Origin: Alphaproteobacteria bacterium
GTDB lineage: Bacteria; Pseudomonadota; Alphaproteobacteria; SHVP01
Assembly (NCBI GenBank): GCA_040216735.1
Contig: JAVJOO010000005.1
Coordinates: 434,001-498,000, forward strand
DNA length: 64,000 nucleotides
Direction: 5' to 3'
Both the position numbers and the translations under genes were made by a program. Under the pieces are notes generated by a model. The model searched no databases. It had not been told where the DNA came from and saw nothing but the letters and a program-made list of their open reading frames with translations. Shown here one piece after another: positions 1-8,459 of this stretch (positions within the stretch are counted from its first letter, which is position 1; each line of letters opens with the position of its first letter).

Positions 1-713
1 ATTATTCGGGACTGCTGTTCAACGAAAAGGGCTATGAACGAGCCGTCGGCGCCGGGGTCAAGGTCATCGCTGTAGCCCTCGCATCGACCGAAAAAATGAA
101 CATGGCCAATATCCGCATGACGTTGGACGAGGCGACAACAAACCTTGGCGCGCTGATCCGCCGCGCCAAGAAAGACGGCCTCGGCGCCCGCGCTTATGTT
201 TCCACCGCATTGGGGTGTCCGTTCGAAGGCCATGTGCCGCTTAAAGTTGTAATGGACCTGGCCGCCAAGATGGCCGAGGCGGGTGCCGACAAGATTGCCA
301 TCGCCGACACCATTGGCTCAAGCAACCCGCAATTGACCAAGACGGTTATCTCGGCCGTGGCAAAGGAATTCGGCGCCGATAAGATCGTCGCCCACTTCCA
401 CGACACCCGGGCAATGGGGTTGGCCAATGCTTGGGTCGCACTGGAAGAAGGTGTGCGCGAGTTCGACACGTCCATCGGCGGACTGGGCGGATGTCCCTTC
501 GCCCCTGGGGCCGCGGGAAACTTGGCGACCGAGGACTTGGTCTTCATGTTGAACGAGAGCGGCTATGACACCGGTATCGACGTTGCCGGGCTGCGCCGCG
601 CCGTCACGATCGCCGAACGACTGACGGGACAAAAGCTGGGCGGTCGGATTACCCAGTGGTGGCTGTCGCAGGAACGCAAGCGCGCGGCGGAGGCGGCTCA
701 GGCGGCGGAATAA
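1..713 (+). CDS. Hydroxymethylglutaryl-CoA lyase, 3' part (gene enters from the left)
   Basis: The reading frame is open from base 3, so the start lies outside the window; 236 residues are visible. HMG-CoA lyase splits HMG-CoA into acetyl-CoA and acetoacetate in leucine catabolism, on a TIM-barrel fold. The family signature is present: GLGGCPFAPGAAGN carries the catalytic cysteine loop, and HFHDTRAMG carries the metal-binding histidine. GCPFEG and ADTIG are further conserved strands. Related DRE-TIM lyases acting on other hydroxyacyl-CoAs cannot be excluded. The protein ends in AAE. A strong hairpin terminator follows about 30 bp downstream. Confidence 0.9.
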   Translation, partial: YSGLLFNEKGYERAVGAGVKVIAVALASTEKMNMANIRMTLDEATTNLGALIRRAKKDGLGARAYVSTALGCPFEGHVPLKVVMDLAAKMAEAGADKIAIADTIGSSNPQLTKTVISAVAKEFGADKIVAHFHDTRAMGLANAWVALEEGVREFDTSIGGLGGCPFAPGAAGNLATEDLVFMLNESGYDTGIDVAGLRRAVTIAERLTGQKLGGRITQWWLSQERKRAAEAAQAAE

Positions 714-731
714 GCCTACAGAACTCCGGAA

Positions 732-763
732 CAAAAAAAAGGGCCGCAAACGCGGCCCTTTTT
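732..763. terminator. Bidirectional rho-independent terminator
   Basis: A perfect 7-bp stem (gggccgc at 741-747, gcggccc at 752-758) with a 4-nt loop is flanked by an A-run on the left (733-740) and a T-run on the right (759-763). It can therefore end transcription from the HMG-CoA lyase gene on the plus strand and from the converging YrdC gene on the minus strand. Confidence 0.85.
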
Positions 764-779
764 CGTGGAGATGTCGGCC

Positions 780-1490
780 CTACTTCTTGGCCATGCCGAT
801 CTTTTTGAGATCGACGTTGAACTTGAGGAAAATCTCGCACAACTGGTCGTAACATACCCCGACCCGAATGGTTGTGAAGTCGCCGAAATCGATGATCGTC
901 GAGGAGCGCCCTTCGGGATTGGCGTATTTGGACCGTCCGCCATCAATTACGATATCGCCGGCCGCAAGCACGGGCGCATCCACTTCGTCGACCTCGTACT
1001 TGGAACCGGTGAGCGAGGTATTGGCCGACGAGCCCAGGATCGGCATCCCGCGTTCTAGCGACTGCCGGGTCATTTCGTTGTGGAAAACGCCGGCATTCAA
1101 CAGCATGTCGAGCGTGCCGACCTTGGTCGAGTTCTTGAGTACGAAGGGGGCGACGTTTTTGAACATCGGATGGTCAGCCCGGAACGGTGCGACCGTCGAA
1201 AACGGAAGATTATTATCGAAGATCACGGCCTTGATAATATCGTGCTTCCAAGGCTCGATGATCTGGATTTCCTTCAACAGATCGTAGTTCGAGAACATGC
1301 CGGACGGCTTTTCGAAGGATCGATCCTTGGCCGAGAAGATGGTCTTGATCGAAGCTTCGGAGTTGCCGACGATCGCATAGGCCACATCGAGTGGAATGAT
1401 GGCAACGCCACCATTCGCGATTACATCCACGACTTGTTTGGATTGTGCGACGACATCGCCCTGCTTGAGACGAATCTGCTTGTCGGCCAT
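780..1490 (-). CDS. Sua5/YciO/YrdC-domain protein
   Basis: The 236-residue protein has the YrdC fold. Near residue 30 it has GGVAIIPLDVAYAIVGN, the usual G-G-x-x-x-x-P-T/L-x-x-x-Y-x-[LI] opening of the family, and near residue 155 SSANTSLTG, matching the conserved SAN motif. Canonical family members (TsaC/Sua5) make threonylcarbamoyl-AMP for tRNA t6A. The divergent motifs (PLDVAY rather than PTDT-Y) and the position at the end of a catabolic cluster suggest a specialised paralogue, perhaps acting on carbamoyl compounds; that is inference. The start is preceded by AGGAAGC. It is probably the last gene of the minus-strand cluster and shares the terminator at 732-763. Confidence 0.8.
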   Translation of the reverse strand: MADKQIRLKQGDVVAQSKQVVDVIANGGVAIIPLDVAYAIVGNSEASIKTIFSAKDRSFEKPSGMFSNYDLLKEIQIIEPWKHDIIKAVIFDNNLPFSTVAPFRADHPMFKNVAPFVLKNSTKVGTLDMLLNAGVFHNEMTRQSLERGMPILGSSANTSLTGSKYEVDEVDAPVLAAGDIVIDGGRSKYANPEGRSSTIIDFGDFTTIRVGVCYDQLCEIFLKFNVDLKKIGMAKK

Positions 1491-1520
1491 GCTTCCTACG
1501 CTCCGTGGTCTGAAGAAGGA

Positions 1521-2174
1521 TTATTCGGCTGCTTGGGTTTGGTTGCCGATACGGGTCAGATAGTCGAGGGTTTCCTGTTCGCTGACGACATCAGCATATT
1601 TCGCGTTCATGTCGAACAGGTTGGCTTCGTGGGGCCGCTCGTCGCGGTCGCCGCACGCTTCGCGTACGACGATCGGGCGAAATCCATAGGATACAGTGTC
1701 GATACACGTGGCCCGGATGCATCCGCTCGTGGTTAGGCCGGTCAAAATCAACGTGTCGATCCCCGCCGCGGTAAGGGTGGAGGAGAGCGAGGTGCCAAAG
1801 AAGGCGCTGGGATACTGTTTTGAGATGACCAGCTCATCCTCGGCGGGCTCCAGACCCTTTGGCCACGCGCCCATCGGACCGCCCTGTTCCATGATGTGGA
1901 GGGTGGGCACCTTTTTGATGAACATCCCGCCGTTGATTCCGCCTTTGGAGAAGACGACGTTGGTGTAGATCACCGGCACGCGAGAACGTCTGGCCGCATC
2001 GCGTAGCCGTATCCCCGAAGCCAGCGCCTCGTCGACACCGGCATAGAGCGGCGAGGACTTGTCGAAATAGGCTTCGACATAGTCGATCAAGATAAGTGCC
2101 GGTCGTGCGCCAAAGCCCAGGCGCTTGTTGTAACCCGCCCCGGCATAGTCGTTGTTCAGGTCCTGTTCGACCAT
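1521..2174 (-). CDS. Isochorismatase-family amidohydrolase (N-carbamoylsarcosine amidase-like)
   Basis: This cysteine hydrolase has the expected Asp-Lys-Cys triad: Asp in LILIDYVEAYF near residue 31, Lys in ISKQYPSAFFGT, and Cys in the nucleophile loop LTGLTTSGCIRAT. Family members hydrolyse N-carbamoyl compounds, ureidoacrylate, biuret or nicotinamide. Position just downstream of hyuA/hyuB and a PEP mutase-family gene favours an N-carbamoyl amino acid released by the hydantoinase. Two ATGs are possible. The one at 2174 is preferred because GGGGAGGG sits 6 nt upstream; the one at 2180 abuts that site. The protein ends in AAE. Confidence 0.85.
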   Translation of the reverse strand: MVEQDLNNDYAGAGYNKRLGFGARPALILIDYVEAYFDKSSPLYAGVDEALASGIRLRDAARRSRVPVIYTNVVFSKGGINGGMFIKKVPTLHIMEQGGPMGAWPKGLEPAEDELVISKQYPSAFFGTSLSSTLTAAGIDTLILTGLTTSGCIRATCIDTVSYGFRPIVVREACGDRDERPHEANLFDMNAKYADVVSEQETLDYLTRIGNQTQAAE

Positions 2175-2191
2175 GGTCATCCCTCCCCGGT

Positions 2192-3118
2192 TCAGCCGGC
2201 CTTTGCCTGGCGGCGCAGGTTGGCCGCCGGATCGTCATCCTTCATTACGTCGATGCCCCACTTTTCCTCGAACGCCCACACGTCGGGAAAGCCCATCAGC
2301 GTGTGCATTTCAAGACCCGGCATCAAAGGTACGCTGAGGTTCTCGGTCGAGCCTTGAGTCTTCAGCGTTTCGTATACAACCTTGACCGAGTGTGCCGCCG
2401 CGGCGAATGCCGCGCCTGGATAAATCGCGAAGGCGTAGCCCAATTCGCGCAAAGTGTCGGCGGCAACCACCGGAGTCAGACCAACGTCCGAAATATTGAT
2501 CATCAACGGCTGGTCGAATCGCTTCGCGATGATTTCCATCTCCTCGAGAGAGGTGGGGGCTTCGATGAACAGAACGTCTGCGCCGGCCTCGGCATAGGCT
2601 TCGGCACGGCGACAAGCACTATCGAGTCCTTCGTTGGCACGGCTATCGGTCCGGGCGATCACCATAAAATCGGAGTCGCTCTTGGCGTCGACAGCGACCT
2701 TGATCCGCATGACCATGTCGTGTGTCGAGACCAATTGTTTGCCGGGCGTGTGGCCGCACTTTTTCGGGTCGGCCTGGTCTTCGATATGCAACGCGCACGC
2801 ACCAGCGGTTTCGTAGCCGCGAACGGTCTGGGCGATATTCAAAAGTCCGCCGTAGCCCGTGTCGGCATCCGCGATCAACGGGGTGACGGTACCACCGGCG
2901 ATGTGCCCGACGCGGGTGACCATGTCGCGGTAGCTGGCCAACCCGGCGTCAGCGAGGCCTAGGTATGAGGCGACCGCGCCGTAACCGGTCATGTAGTTCG
3001 CTGTGAACCCCATGCTGTCGGCAATACGCGCCGAAATCATGTCGTACACGCCGGGAGCGACGAAGAAATCCTTGGCGCGGATTCGTGCGGCAAGGGCCTT
3101 ACGTTTTTGTGCGGACAT
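2192..3118 (-). CDS. Isocitrate lyase/PEP mutase-family enzyme
   Basis: The 308-residue protein belongs to the PEP mutase/isocitrate lyase superfamily, whose members make or break C-C or P-C bonds next to a carboxylate using Mg2+. Visible motifs are the metal-binding DADTGYGG, the active-site loop EDQADPKKCGH containing the lyase-type KKCGH, and IARTDSRA. The KKCGH cysteine points to a lyase (methylisocitrate lyase, dimethylmalate lyase) rather than a phosphonomutase or oxaloacetate decarboxylase. The exact substrate is unknown. GGGAGGGG precedes the start. The gene lies 108 bp after hyuB, separated by two stem-loops, and 18 bp before the next gene. Confidence 0.85.
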   Translation of the reverse strand: MSAQKRKALAARIRAKDFFVAPGVYDMISARIADSMGFTANYMTGYGAVASYLGLADAGLASYRDMVTRVGHIAGGTVTPLIADADTGYGGLLNIAQTVRGYETAGACALHIEDQADPKKCGHTPGKQLVSTHDMVMRIKVAVDAKSDSDFMVIARTDSRANEGLDSACRRAEAYAEAGADVLFIEAPTSLEEMEIIAKRFDQPLMINISDVGLTPVVAADTLRELGYAFAIYPGAAFAAAAHSVKVVYETLKTQGSTENLSVPLMPGLEMHTLMGFPDVWAFEEKWGIDVMKDDDPAANLRRQAKAG

Positions 3119-3158
3119 CGGATCCCCTCCCGGCGCCCCTGAGGGTCGCCCGATAGAC

Positions 3159-3211
3159 GCGTGGCGCCACTAAGGGCGCCACGCATTCATTCGAACCGGG
3201 ACACGTCCCGG
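3159..3211 (-). other. Two intercistronic stem-loops after hyuB
   Basis: One perfect 10-bp inverted repeat (3159-3168 with 3175-3184, 6-nt loop) and one 6-7-bp repeat (3196-3202 with 3205-3211) lie between hyuB and the PEP mutase-family gene. No T-run follows either one on the minus strand, so mRNA processing or partial attenuation is more likely than full termination. Confidence 0.55.
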
Positions 3212-3225
3212 CAGGCAACCGTCGA

Positions 3226-5127
3226 CTACTCGGCGGCTTCGCGCAACTTCTGCGCCGCAACTTGGTGCCATTTCTGGAACACCGGCGCTTCAGGCGGATC
3301 GAAGCTGGTCTCAGCTTTGCAACGCGCCTTCAGTTCTTCGATCGTGCCGCCGAAGTCGAACAGCTTGATCTCGCCGCGCTCTTTGGAGAGCTTGGCGCGC
3401 AAGGCTTCGGTTGCACCGACGTCGACCGAAAGATCGTCCTTCAGAACCACGCCATAGCGCTTGGCACCCTTAACGGAGACCAGACCACGCTCGACGTCCT
3501 TGGCAACGCGCTCGGCCGGACGCTTGAATGGGTCGCCCCAGCCGCCGCCACCCCAGGTGTTGAAGTAGAGGATATCGCCCTCTTCAACCTTGATGTGGTC
3601 CATCTTGGACGGCATCAGTTCTTCGGAACCGTCGGCGCGAACCAGCAATTTTGTGCTACGACCGCCCGGAAGGCCGCCGTTGACGCCCCACGGATAGGTG
3701 AGCCAGCGATCGTCATGGATCGAGATCTCGCCCGGCTCCAGGAAGCGGTAGCCGGTTGAAATGCCGTTGCCGCCCCGGTGCAGGCCCGGTCCGCCCGAGT
3801 CCGTGATCGATTCGTAGACGTCGATCCGAAGCGGGAAATAGCTTTCCAGGAACTCACAGGGAACGTTGGTGAACGAGGGCCACAGGGAGTGCCCATCGGG
3901 ACCATCGCCGACCGGACGGCCAGGAATGCCACCAAAGCCGATCTGGTAGAGCTGGTACCACTCGCCGTTCTTGTCGTAGCCCGAATACATGAAGTGAGGG
4001 CTATCGGAGAAGCCAGCCGCGTTGAGTGCGTCCGGATTCCCTTGACCGAGCAAGCCGCCCATGATGTCGAAAATACGACCGAGCATGTGCGTACGGCAGG
4101 AAAGCGCCGCCGGCTTCATCGGCTTGAGGATCGTTCCGGCAGGGATCGTCACATCTACGAGGTCGTAGAACCCATCGTTGAAGAGGATCTGCGGATCGAA
4201 GATGTTGATGGTGAACGCACCGAGGAACATCTTGAACATTTCCTCGTTGAGATAGAAGTTGATCGAACTCTTCGATTGCGGATCAGTTCCGGTAAAGTCG
4301 AAGTAGGCAACGTCGCCCTTACGCACAACGCTACAGGCGATCTTGTACGGCCCGGTACCGATGCCGTCGTCGCAAATGTAGTCTTCGAAGTAGGCCTTCT
4401 TCTCGGGAATGACCATCTTAATGATGGCGCCCATGGCCCGTTTGTTGCGATCGAGCATCTGCTCCATGGCTTCGATGTAGATATCGACACCAAAGCGCTC
4501 GGCGATTTCGATGCAACGGCGTTCTGCGGTGCGCAGCGCAGCGATGAGGGCGTTGAAGTCGGCCCGATTCCAGTGCGGCAGGCGGCAGTTGTGCAAGATG
4601 AGATCGAGCACTTCCTTGTTAAGCTTGCCTTTGCGGTAGATCTTCGTCGGGGGGATCATGATCCCTTCTTCGTAGATCTGGTTCGCGTCGACCGGGAGGC
4701 TGCCCGGTACCTTGCCGCCGATATCGGTCATGTGACCGAACATCGCCGCCCAGGAGATCACCCGGTGTTCGTGGTAGATCGGCATCAGCACGAGCCAGTC
4801 GGGAAGATGGCTGATCGCGCCACGGCATTCGTAGGGGTCATTGGTCAGGAAGATGTCGCCTTCCTCGATGTCCCCGTTGTAGCCATTGATGAAACCGTAG
4901 ATGAACGAACCGAACTGGCCGACAACCATTTTGCCGTCGTTGTTCGCGATCATCGGGAATTCATCGTGCTGTTCACGAATGCCCGGCGACATTGCCGTGC
5001 GGAACAGCACCGCGTCCATTTCCCAACGGGCGTTCTTCAGCGCGTTTTCGATCAGGTCGAGCGTGACGAGGTCGACTTTGACCTTCTTAAACGGCTTCTT
5101 GTTTCCTTGGATGATATTCGCAGTCAT
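3226..5127 (-). CDS. hyuB: Hydantoinase B / oxoprolinase-family subunit
   Basis: This 633-residue HyuB-family protein pairs with HyuA encoded immediately upstream (14-bp gap). HyuA/HyuB complexes open cyclic amides such as N-methylhydantoin or 5-oxoproline at the cost of ATP; relatives include caprolactamase and acetone/acetophenone carboxylases. Family motifs include FRTAMSPGIREQHDEFPMI near the start, FLTNDPYECRGAISHLPDW and GHMTDIGGKVPGSLPVDA. It is longer than many HyuB proteins (about 520-580 aa) and has a 90-residue C-terminal extension, so a carboxylase- or caprolactamase-like subgroup is possible. AGGGAGAG precedes the start. The protein ends in AAE. Confidence 0.88.
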   Translation of the reverse strand: MTANIIQGNKKPFKKVKVDLVTLDLIENALKNARWEMDAVLFRTAMSPGIREQHDEFPMIANNDGKMVVGQFGSFIYGFINGYNGDIEEGDIFLTNDPYECRGAISHLPDWLVLMPIYHEHRVISWAAMFGHMTDIGGKVPGSLPVDANQIYEEGIMIPPTKIYRKGKLNKEVLDLILHNCRLPHWNRADFNALIAALRTAERRCIEIAERFGVDIYIEAMEQMLDRNKRAMGAIIKMVIPEKKAYFEDYICDDGIGTGPYKIACSVVRKGDVAYFDFTGTDPQSKSSINFYLNEEMFKMFLGAFTINIFDPQILFNDGFYDLVDVTIPAGTILKPMKPAALSCRTHMLGRIFDIMGGLLGQGNPDALNAAGFSDSPHFMYSGYDKNGEWYQLYQIGFGGIPGRPVGDGPDGHSLWPSFTNVPCEFLESYFPLRIDVYESITDSGGPGLHRGGNGISTGYRFLEPGEISIHDDRWLTYPWGVNGGLPGGRSTKLLVRADGSEELMPSKMDHIKVEEGDILYFNTWGGGGWGDPFKRPAERVAKDVERGLVSVKGAKRYGVVLKDDLSVDVGATEALRAKLSKERGEIKLFDFGGTIEELKARCKAETSFDPPEAPVFQKWHQVAAQKLREAAE

Positions 5128-5141
5128 TTTCGCTCTCCCTG

Positions 5142-7322
5142 CTATCTCTTCTTCGCTTTGGCGGATTTGGCTTTTTTGGCGACGGGTTTTGCCTTTTTAA
5201 CGGGGCGCTTGGTCGCCGCGGCGCTTTTCTTGGCGCTGGGGCGTGCCGCCGTCTTACCCGCCGACTTGCCAGCCGGGCGAATTAGAATGTTGCCGTAATT
5301 GTCGACAGTCCCTTCGTGATCCGGAAGGATCAACGTGGTCGAGTCCATTTCTTCGACGATGGCAGGACCCGAAATCTTGTGGCCGGACTTGAGTTTCGAT
5401 CGATCGTAGATCTTGGCTTTGCGGTTCTTACCTTCGAAGTAGATGGTCGTAGTCTGGGTAACCGCCTCAGCGGCGTCACCGCGGCCGCGCCCAATCTTCT
5501 CGGCCTTAACCTTCGTAGCCTTGCCCTGCTGAATGGCGCGCAGGTTGACCAGTTCGTGGTCGTGCTCGAGGGCGAAGGTGAACATCTGTTCGTGGATCTT
5601 GTCGAACTCCTTCTCGATCCCGGCCAACCCGGTCTTGGGGAAGGATTTCGGATCGGAAGAGATGGTCAGAACCAAGCCTTGGCCGTGGTAACGGACGTCG
5701 ATTTCGTAGCTCGTCGTCTGCTCGGCCCGGGGCACGCCCTCGGCATCGAGTTCCGTTGCGGCGAGTTCGGCAAGCTCCTTGAGGATGCCGCCGACTTCCT
5801 TGTCGCTGGTTTCCGGGAAGGTCCGGATGAACGACCGCGAGGACTCGTCGCGAATACGGGTTGTCGCATCGCCGTAGGCGCACAACACGCCCGGACCCGG
5901 CGGAATGATCACCGGCCACGACCCCATCAACTTGCCGAGTGCGTTGCCGTGAAGCGGACCGGCGCCACCGAACGCGATCAGGGCGAAATCGCGGGGATCG
6001 AAGCCCTGCTCGACCGAAACGAGACGCAACGCACCGAACATGTTTTCGTTAACGATGTTGTAGACACCCTCGGCCGCATCGAGGACCGACAGGTCCATGA
6101 TCTTGGCAACTTTTTCGAGGGACTTGGCGGCTAGTTCCGGCTTCATCGCCATGTCGCCGCCGAGCTTGGCATTACCGGGGAGATAGCCCAGCGCGACGTT
6201 GGCGTCGGTCACGGTCGGCTCTTCGCCGCCCTTGCCGTAAGCAGCCGGACCCGGGGTCGCACCCGCCGATTGCGGGCCGACACGGAGCGCTCGAGTGAGT
6301 TCGGGCGAGTAGGCGATCGAACCGCCACCGGCGCCGACGGTCCGTACGTCGATCGACGAGGCGCGCACCGTAACGTCGGCGACGCGGGTTTCACGGCGTT
6401 TCTGCGCCGTTCCATTCTGCACCAGCGCCACGTCGGTGGAGGTACCGCCCATGTCGAAGGTCAGCAGATCCTTGAAGCCAGCCTGTCCGGCAATCCAGAC
6501 CGCGCCGGCGACGCCGCCGGCAGGACCGCTCATCAGCAAGTTGACCGGTGTGTTCTCGGCCGCCTCGACCGAGGCCAAGCCGCCGTCCGAGCGCAACACG
6601 TGTAGCTGCACGTCCTTCATGCGCCGGGTCAGTTCGGTATGCAGGTTGCGGACATACTTGGATACGACCGGGCGGACGTAGGAGTTAACGACCGTCGTCT
6701 CCGTCCGCTCGTATTCCTGCATCTCGGGCACGACTTCCGAAGAGATCGAGATGGGGATGTCCGGGAAAACTTTCTGGGCGACCTTGCGTGCTTTAAGTTC
6801 GTGCTCGCCGTTCGAGAAGGAGTTGATGAAGCAAATCGTCAGCGCTTCGATCTTCTGCTTCTTCTTGAGGTCGCGTAGCTTGCTCTCAAGATCCGCTTCG
6901 TTGAGCTTGCGAACGACATCGCCGCGGGCGCCGACACGCTCGTCGGCTTCGATTGTGCACTCCAGCGGAGCGAGCGGGTCGGTCTTGTTGAAGATAACCC
7001 AACCGCCGAGGCCGCCCGGAACGTAGGAGCGCGCGATTTGGAGGACCTGGCCGTAGCCTTTGGTCGTGATCAAGCCGACGCGCGCCCCGGCGTTCGTTAG
7101 AACGGTGTTGGTCGCGACGGTCGTGCCATGCATCACATGGGTGATTTGCTCGGGATTGATGCCCGCCTTTTTGCAAACCCGCTCGATACCGTTGAGCACG
7201 CCTTTCGAGGAATCCTCGGGCGTCGACGGTACTTTCGCGGTATGCGTCGATCCGTCCTTCTCGTTAATTAGAAGCAGGTCTGTGAAGGTTCCCCCCACAT
7301 CGACCCCGAGGCGATAAGACAT
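5142..7322 (-). CDS. hyuA: Hydantoinase A / oxoprolinase-family subunit with lysine-rich tail
   Basis: The first 680 residues are a standard HyuA: ASKHA-type ATP-binding start YRLGVDVGGTFTDLLL, HGTTVATNTVL, LMSGPAGGV, FDMGGTSTDVALV and AFGGAGPLHG. It would phosphorylate or activate the cyclic amide for opening with HyuB. The last 43 residues (about 684-726) are an add-on of Lys, Ala, Pro and Ser with 14 Lys and 3 Arg and no acidic residue, resembling histone H1 or AlgP tails. Such a tail is not part of the family. AGGGAGAG precedes the ATG, and a good sigma70-like promoter lies about 100 bp upstream, so hyuA-hyuB can be expressed separately from the transporter genes. Confidence 0.9.
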   Translation of the reverse strand: MSYRLGVDVGGTFTDLLLINEKDGSTHTAKVPSTPEDSSKGVLNGIERVCKKAGINPEQITHVMHGTTVATNTVLTNAGARVGLITTKGYGQVLQIARSYVPGGLGGWVIFNKTDPLAPLECTIEADERVGARGDVVRKLNEADLESKLRDLKKKQKIEALTICFINSFSNGEHELKARKVAQKVFPDIPISISSEVVPEMQEYERTETTVVNSYVRPVVSKYVRNLHTELTRRMKDVQLHVLRSDGGLASVEAAENTPVNLLMSGPAGGVAGAVWIAGQAGFKDLLTFDMGGTSTDVALVQNGTAQKRRETRVADVTVRASSIDVRTVGAGGGSIAYSPELTRALRVGPQSAGATPGPAAYGKGGEEPTVTDANVALGYLPGNAKLGGDMAMKPELAAKSLEKVAKIMDLSVLDAAEGVYNIVNENMFGALRLVSVEQGFDPRDFALIAFGGAGPLHGNALGKLMGSWPVIIPPGPGVLCAYGDATTRIRDESSRSFIRTFPETSDKEVGGILKELAELAATELDAEGVPRAEQTTSYEIDVRYHGQGLVLTISSDPKSFPKTGLAGIEKEFDKIHEQMFTFALEHDHELVNLRAIQQGKATKVKAEKIGRGRGDAAEAVTQTTTIYFEGKNRKAKIYDRSKLKSGHKISGPAIVEEMDSTTLILPDHEGTVDNYGNILIRPAGKSAGKTAARPSAKKSAAATKRPVKKAKPVAKKAKSAKAKKR

Positions 7323-7417
7323 CGAATTCTCTCCCTAGGTTATTGAGGACGGCGCTGCGCCGCCCAGCTCATGCATGTCGGCAGACGGCCCGCCGACAGG
7401 TTTCTTGATTTAGCCGA

Positions 7418-7446
7418 ACTATCGTTTTGTTCCCCTGCCCTGTCAA
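7418..7446 (-). promoter_or_regulatory. Candidate sigma70-type promoter for hyuAB
   Basis: On the minus strand a perfect TTGACA (7446-7441) is followed after exactly 17 nt by GATAGT (7423-7418), a 4/6 match to TATAAT. It lies about 95 bp upstream of the hyuA start. The surrounding 213-bp gap (7323-7535) also holds a 7-bp inverted repeat (7376-7382 with 7392-7398), which would fall in the leader transcript. Confidence 0.5.
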
Positions 7447-7535
7447 CCGGCAGAGGCCTTACCCAGCCTCGAAATTCGCCGAGTTTCTCGACGATTCAAG
7501 CGACCAACCGCGGTGACGTCCGCTACCGTTTCGCA

Positions 7536-8450
7536 CTACTCGGCGGCTTGGGCGGCGCCGCCCGGATTCTTGGGGTAATTCTCGCTCTCGCTGACCCGAC
7601 CGCCTGTGAGGAGACCGCGCCGTTTGTCGAGGAAATAGAGGCTGAGGAACGTACCGGTGATGATCAACAGCGAGAAAATGGTCGTCATGGTCCCCACCGC
7701 ATAGAGCGACGGTCGCGCGGCCGTACCGCGTACGGTGACCATCTCGACCGGCAACGTATTACCCGTCCCGGTTACGAGCGAACTGCGGGAGAACTCGTCG
7801 TAGGAAAGGGTAAACCCGAAGAGCGCGACTGCGAGGATACCCGGCGCAACGATCGGAATAATCACATAGCGCAGACGCTGCCACCGCGTAGCACCCTGGT
7901 CCTGCGCGGCCTCCTCGATGGAATAGTCGAGCCGGCTGAAGATCGCGAACATGATCAACACACCGAACGGGAGCGTCCATGTCAGGTGGGCGCCGAGGCC
8001 GCCGGACCACCACTGCGACTGCAGGCCAAGGCTGGTAAAGCCGATACCAAGGCCGAAGCTGATGAGGAACGGCGGTGCGATGAGGCTGACGATCACGAGA
8101 TAGAATACGATTGACGACCCCTTGAACCCGCGACGAAACGCCAAGCCCGCAAGGAAGGACACCAGGGTCGTGATGACCATCACGATCAGCGCCAAGACGA
8201 TCGACCGCACGAACGGCAGTCGGAAATCGCCGGCGTAGGCCGGATCGAACACGTCGCGGAACCAAATCAACGACCCCTCGCGGATCGGAAACATCAGGCT
8301 GCCCTGGGGGCCCTGAAACGAGAGGATGCCGATCACGATGATCGGGCCGTAAAGGAATACCAGAAACGCAAAGAAGATGACGGTCCGGATGTAGTAGCCG
8401 CGCGAATGACCTTCGCCAACGGCTTTTACGGCTGTTCCCTCTGCGCTCAT
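7536..8450 (-). CDS. ABC transporter inner-membrane permease (PotC type)
   Basis: This 304-residue permease has about six hydrophobic segments. The cytoplasmic EAA loop reads EEAAQDQGATRWQRLRYVIIP, which contacts the ATPase. The family carries polyamines or other small cationic or amide solutes. Its SD-like AGGGACGG overlaps the stop codon of the preceding permease gene, suggesting coupled translation. The ATPase partner is not adjacent; the PotA-type gene at 16624-17721 is the likely one. The protein ends in AAE. Confidence 0.88.
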   Translation of the reverse strand: MSAEGTAVKAVGEGHSRGYYIRTVIFFAFLVFLYGPIIVIGILSFQGPQGSLMFPIREGSLIWFRDVFDPAYAGDFRLPFVRSIVLALIVMVITTLVSFLAGLAFRRGFKGSSIVFYLVIVSLIAPPFLISFGLGIGFTSLGLQSQWWSGGLGAHLTWTLPFGVLIMFAIFSRLDYSIEEAAQDQGATRWQRLRYVIIPIVAPGILAVALFGFTLSYDEFSRSSLVTGTGNTLPVEMVTVRGTAARPSLYAVGTMTTIFSLLIITGTFLSLYFLDKRRGLLTGGRVSESENYPKNPGGAAQAAE

Positions 8451-8459
8451 AATCCGTCC

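Noticed and set aside
3778-5298. A 506-codon open frame on the plus strand opposite hyuB and the end of hyuA
   Set aside because: It is antisense to well-supported hyuB/hyuA coding sequence, has no recognisable domain, and is rich in Arg/Val/Asp as expected from the complementary frame of GC-rich genes.
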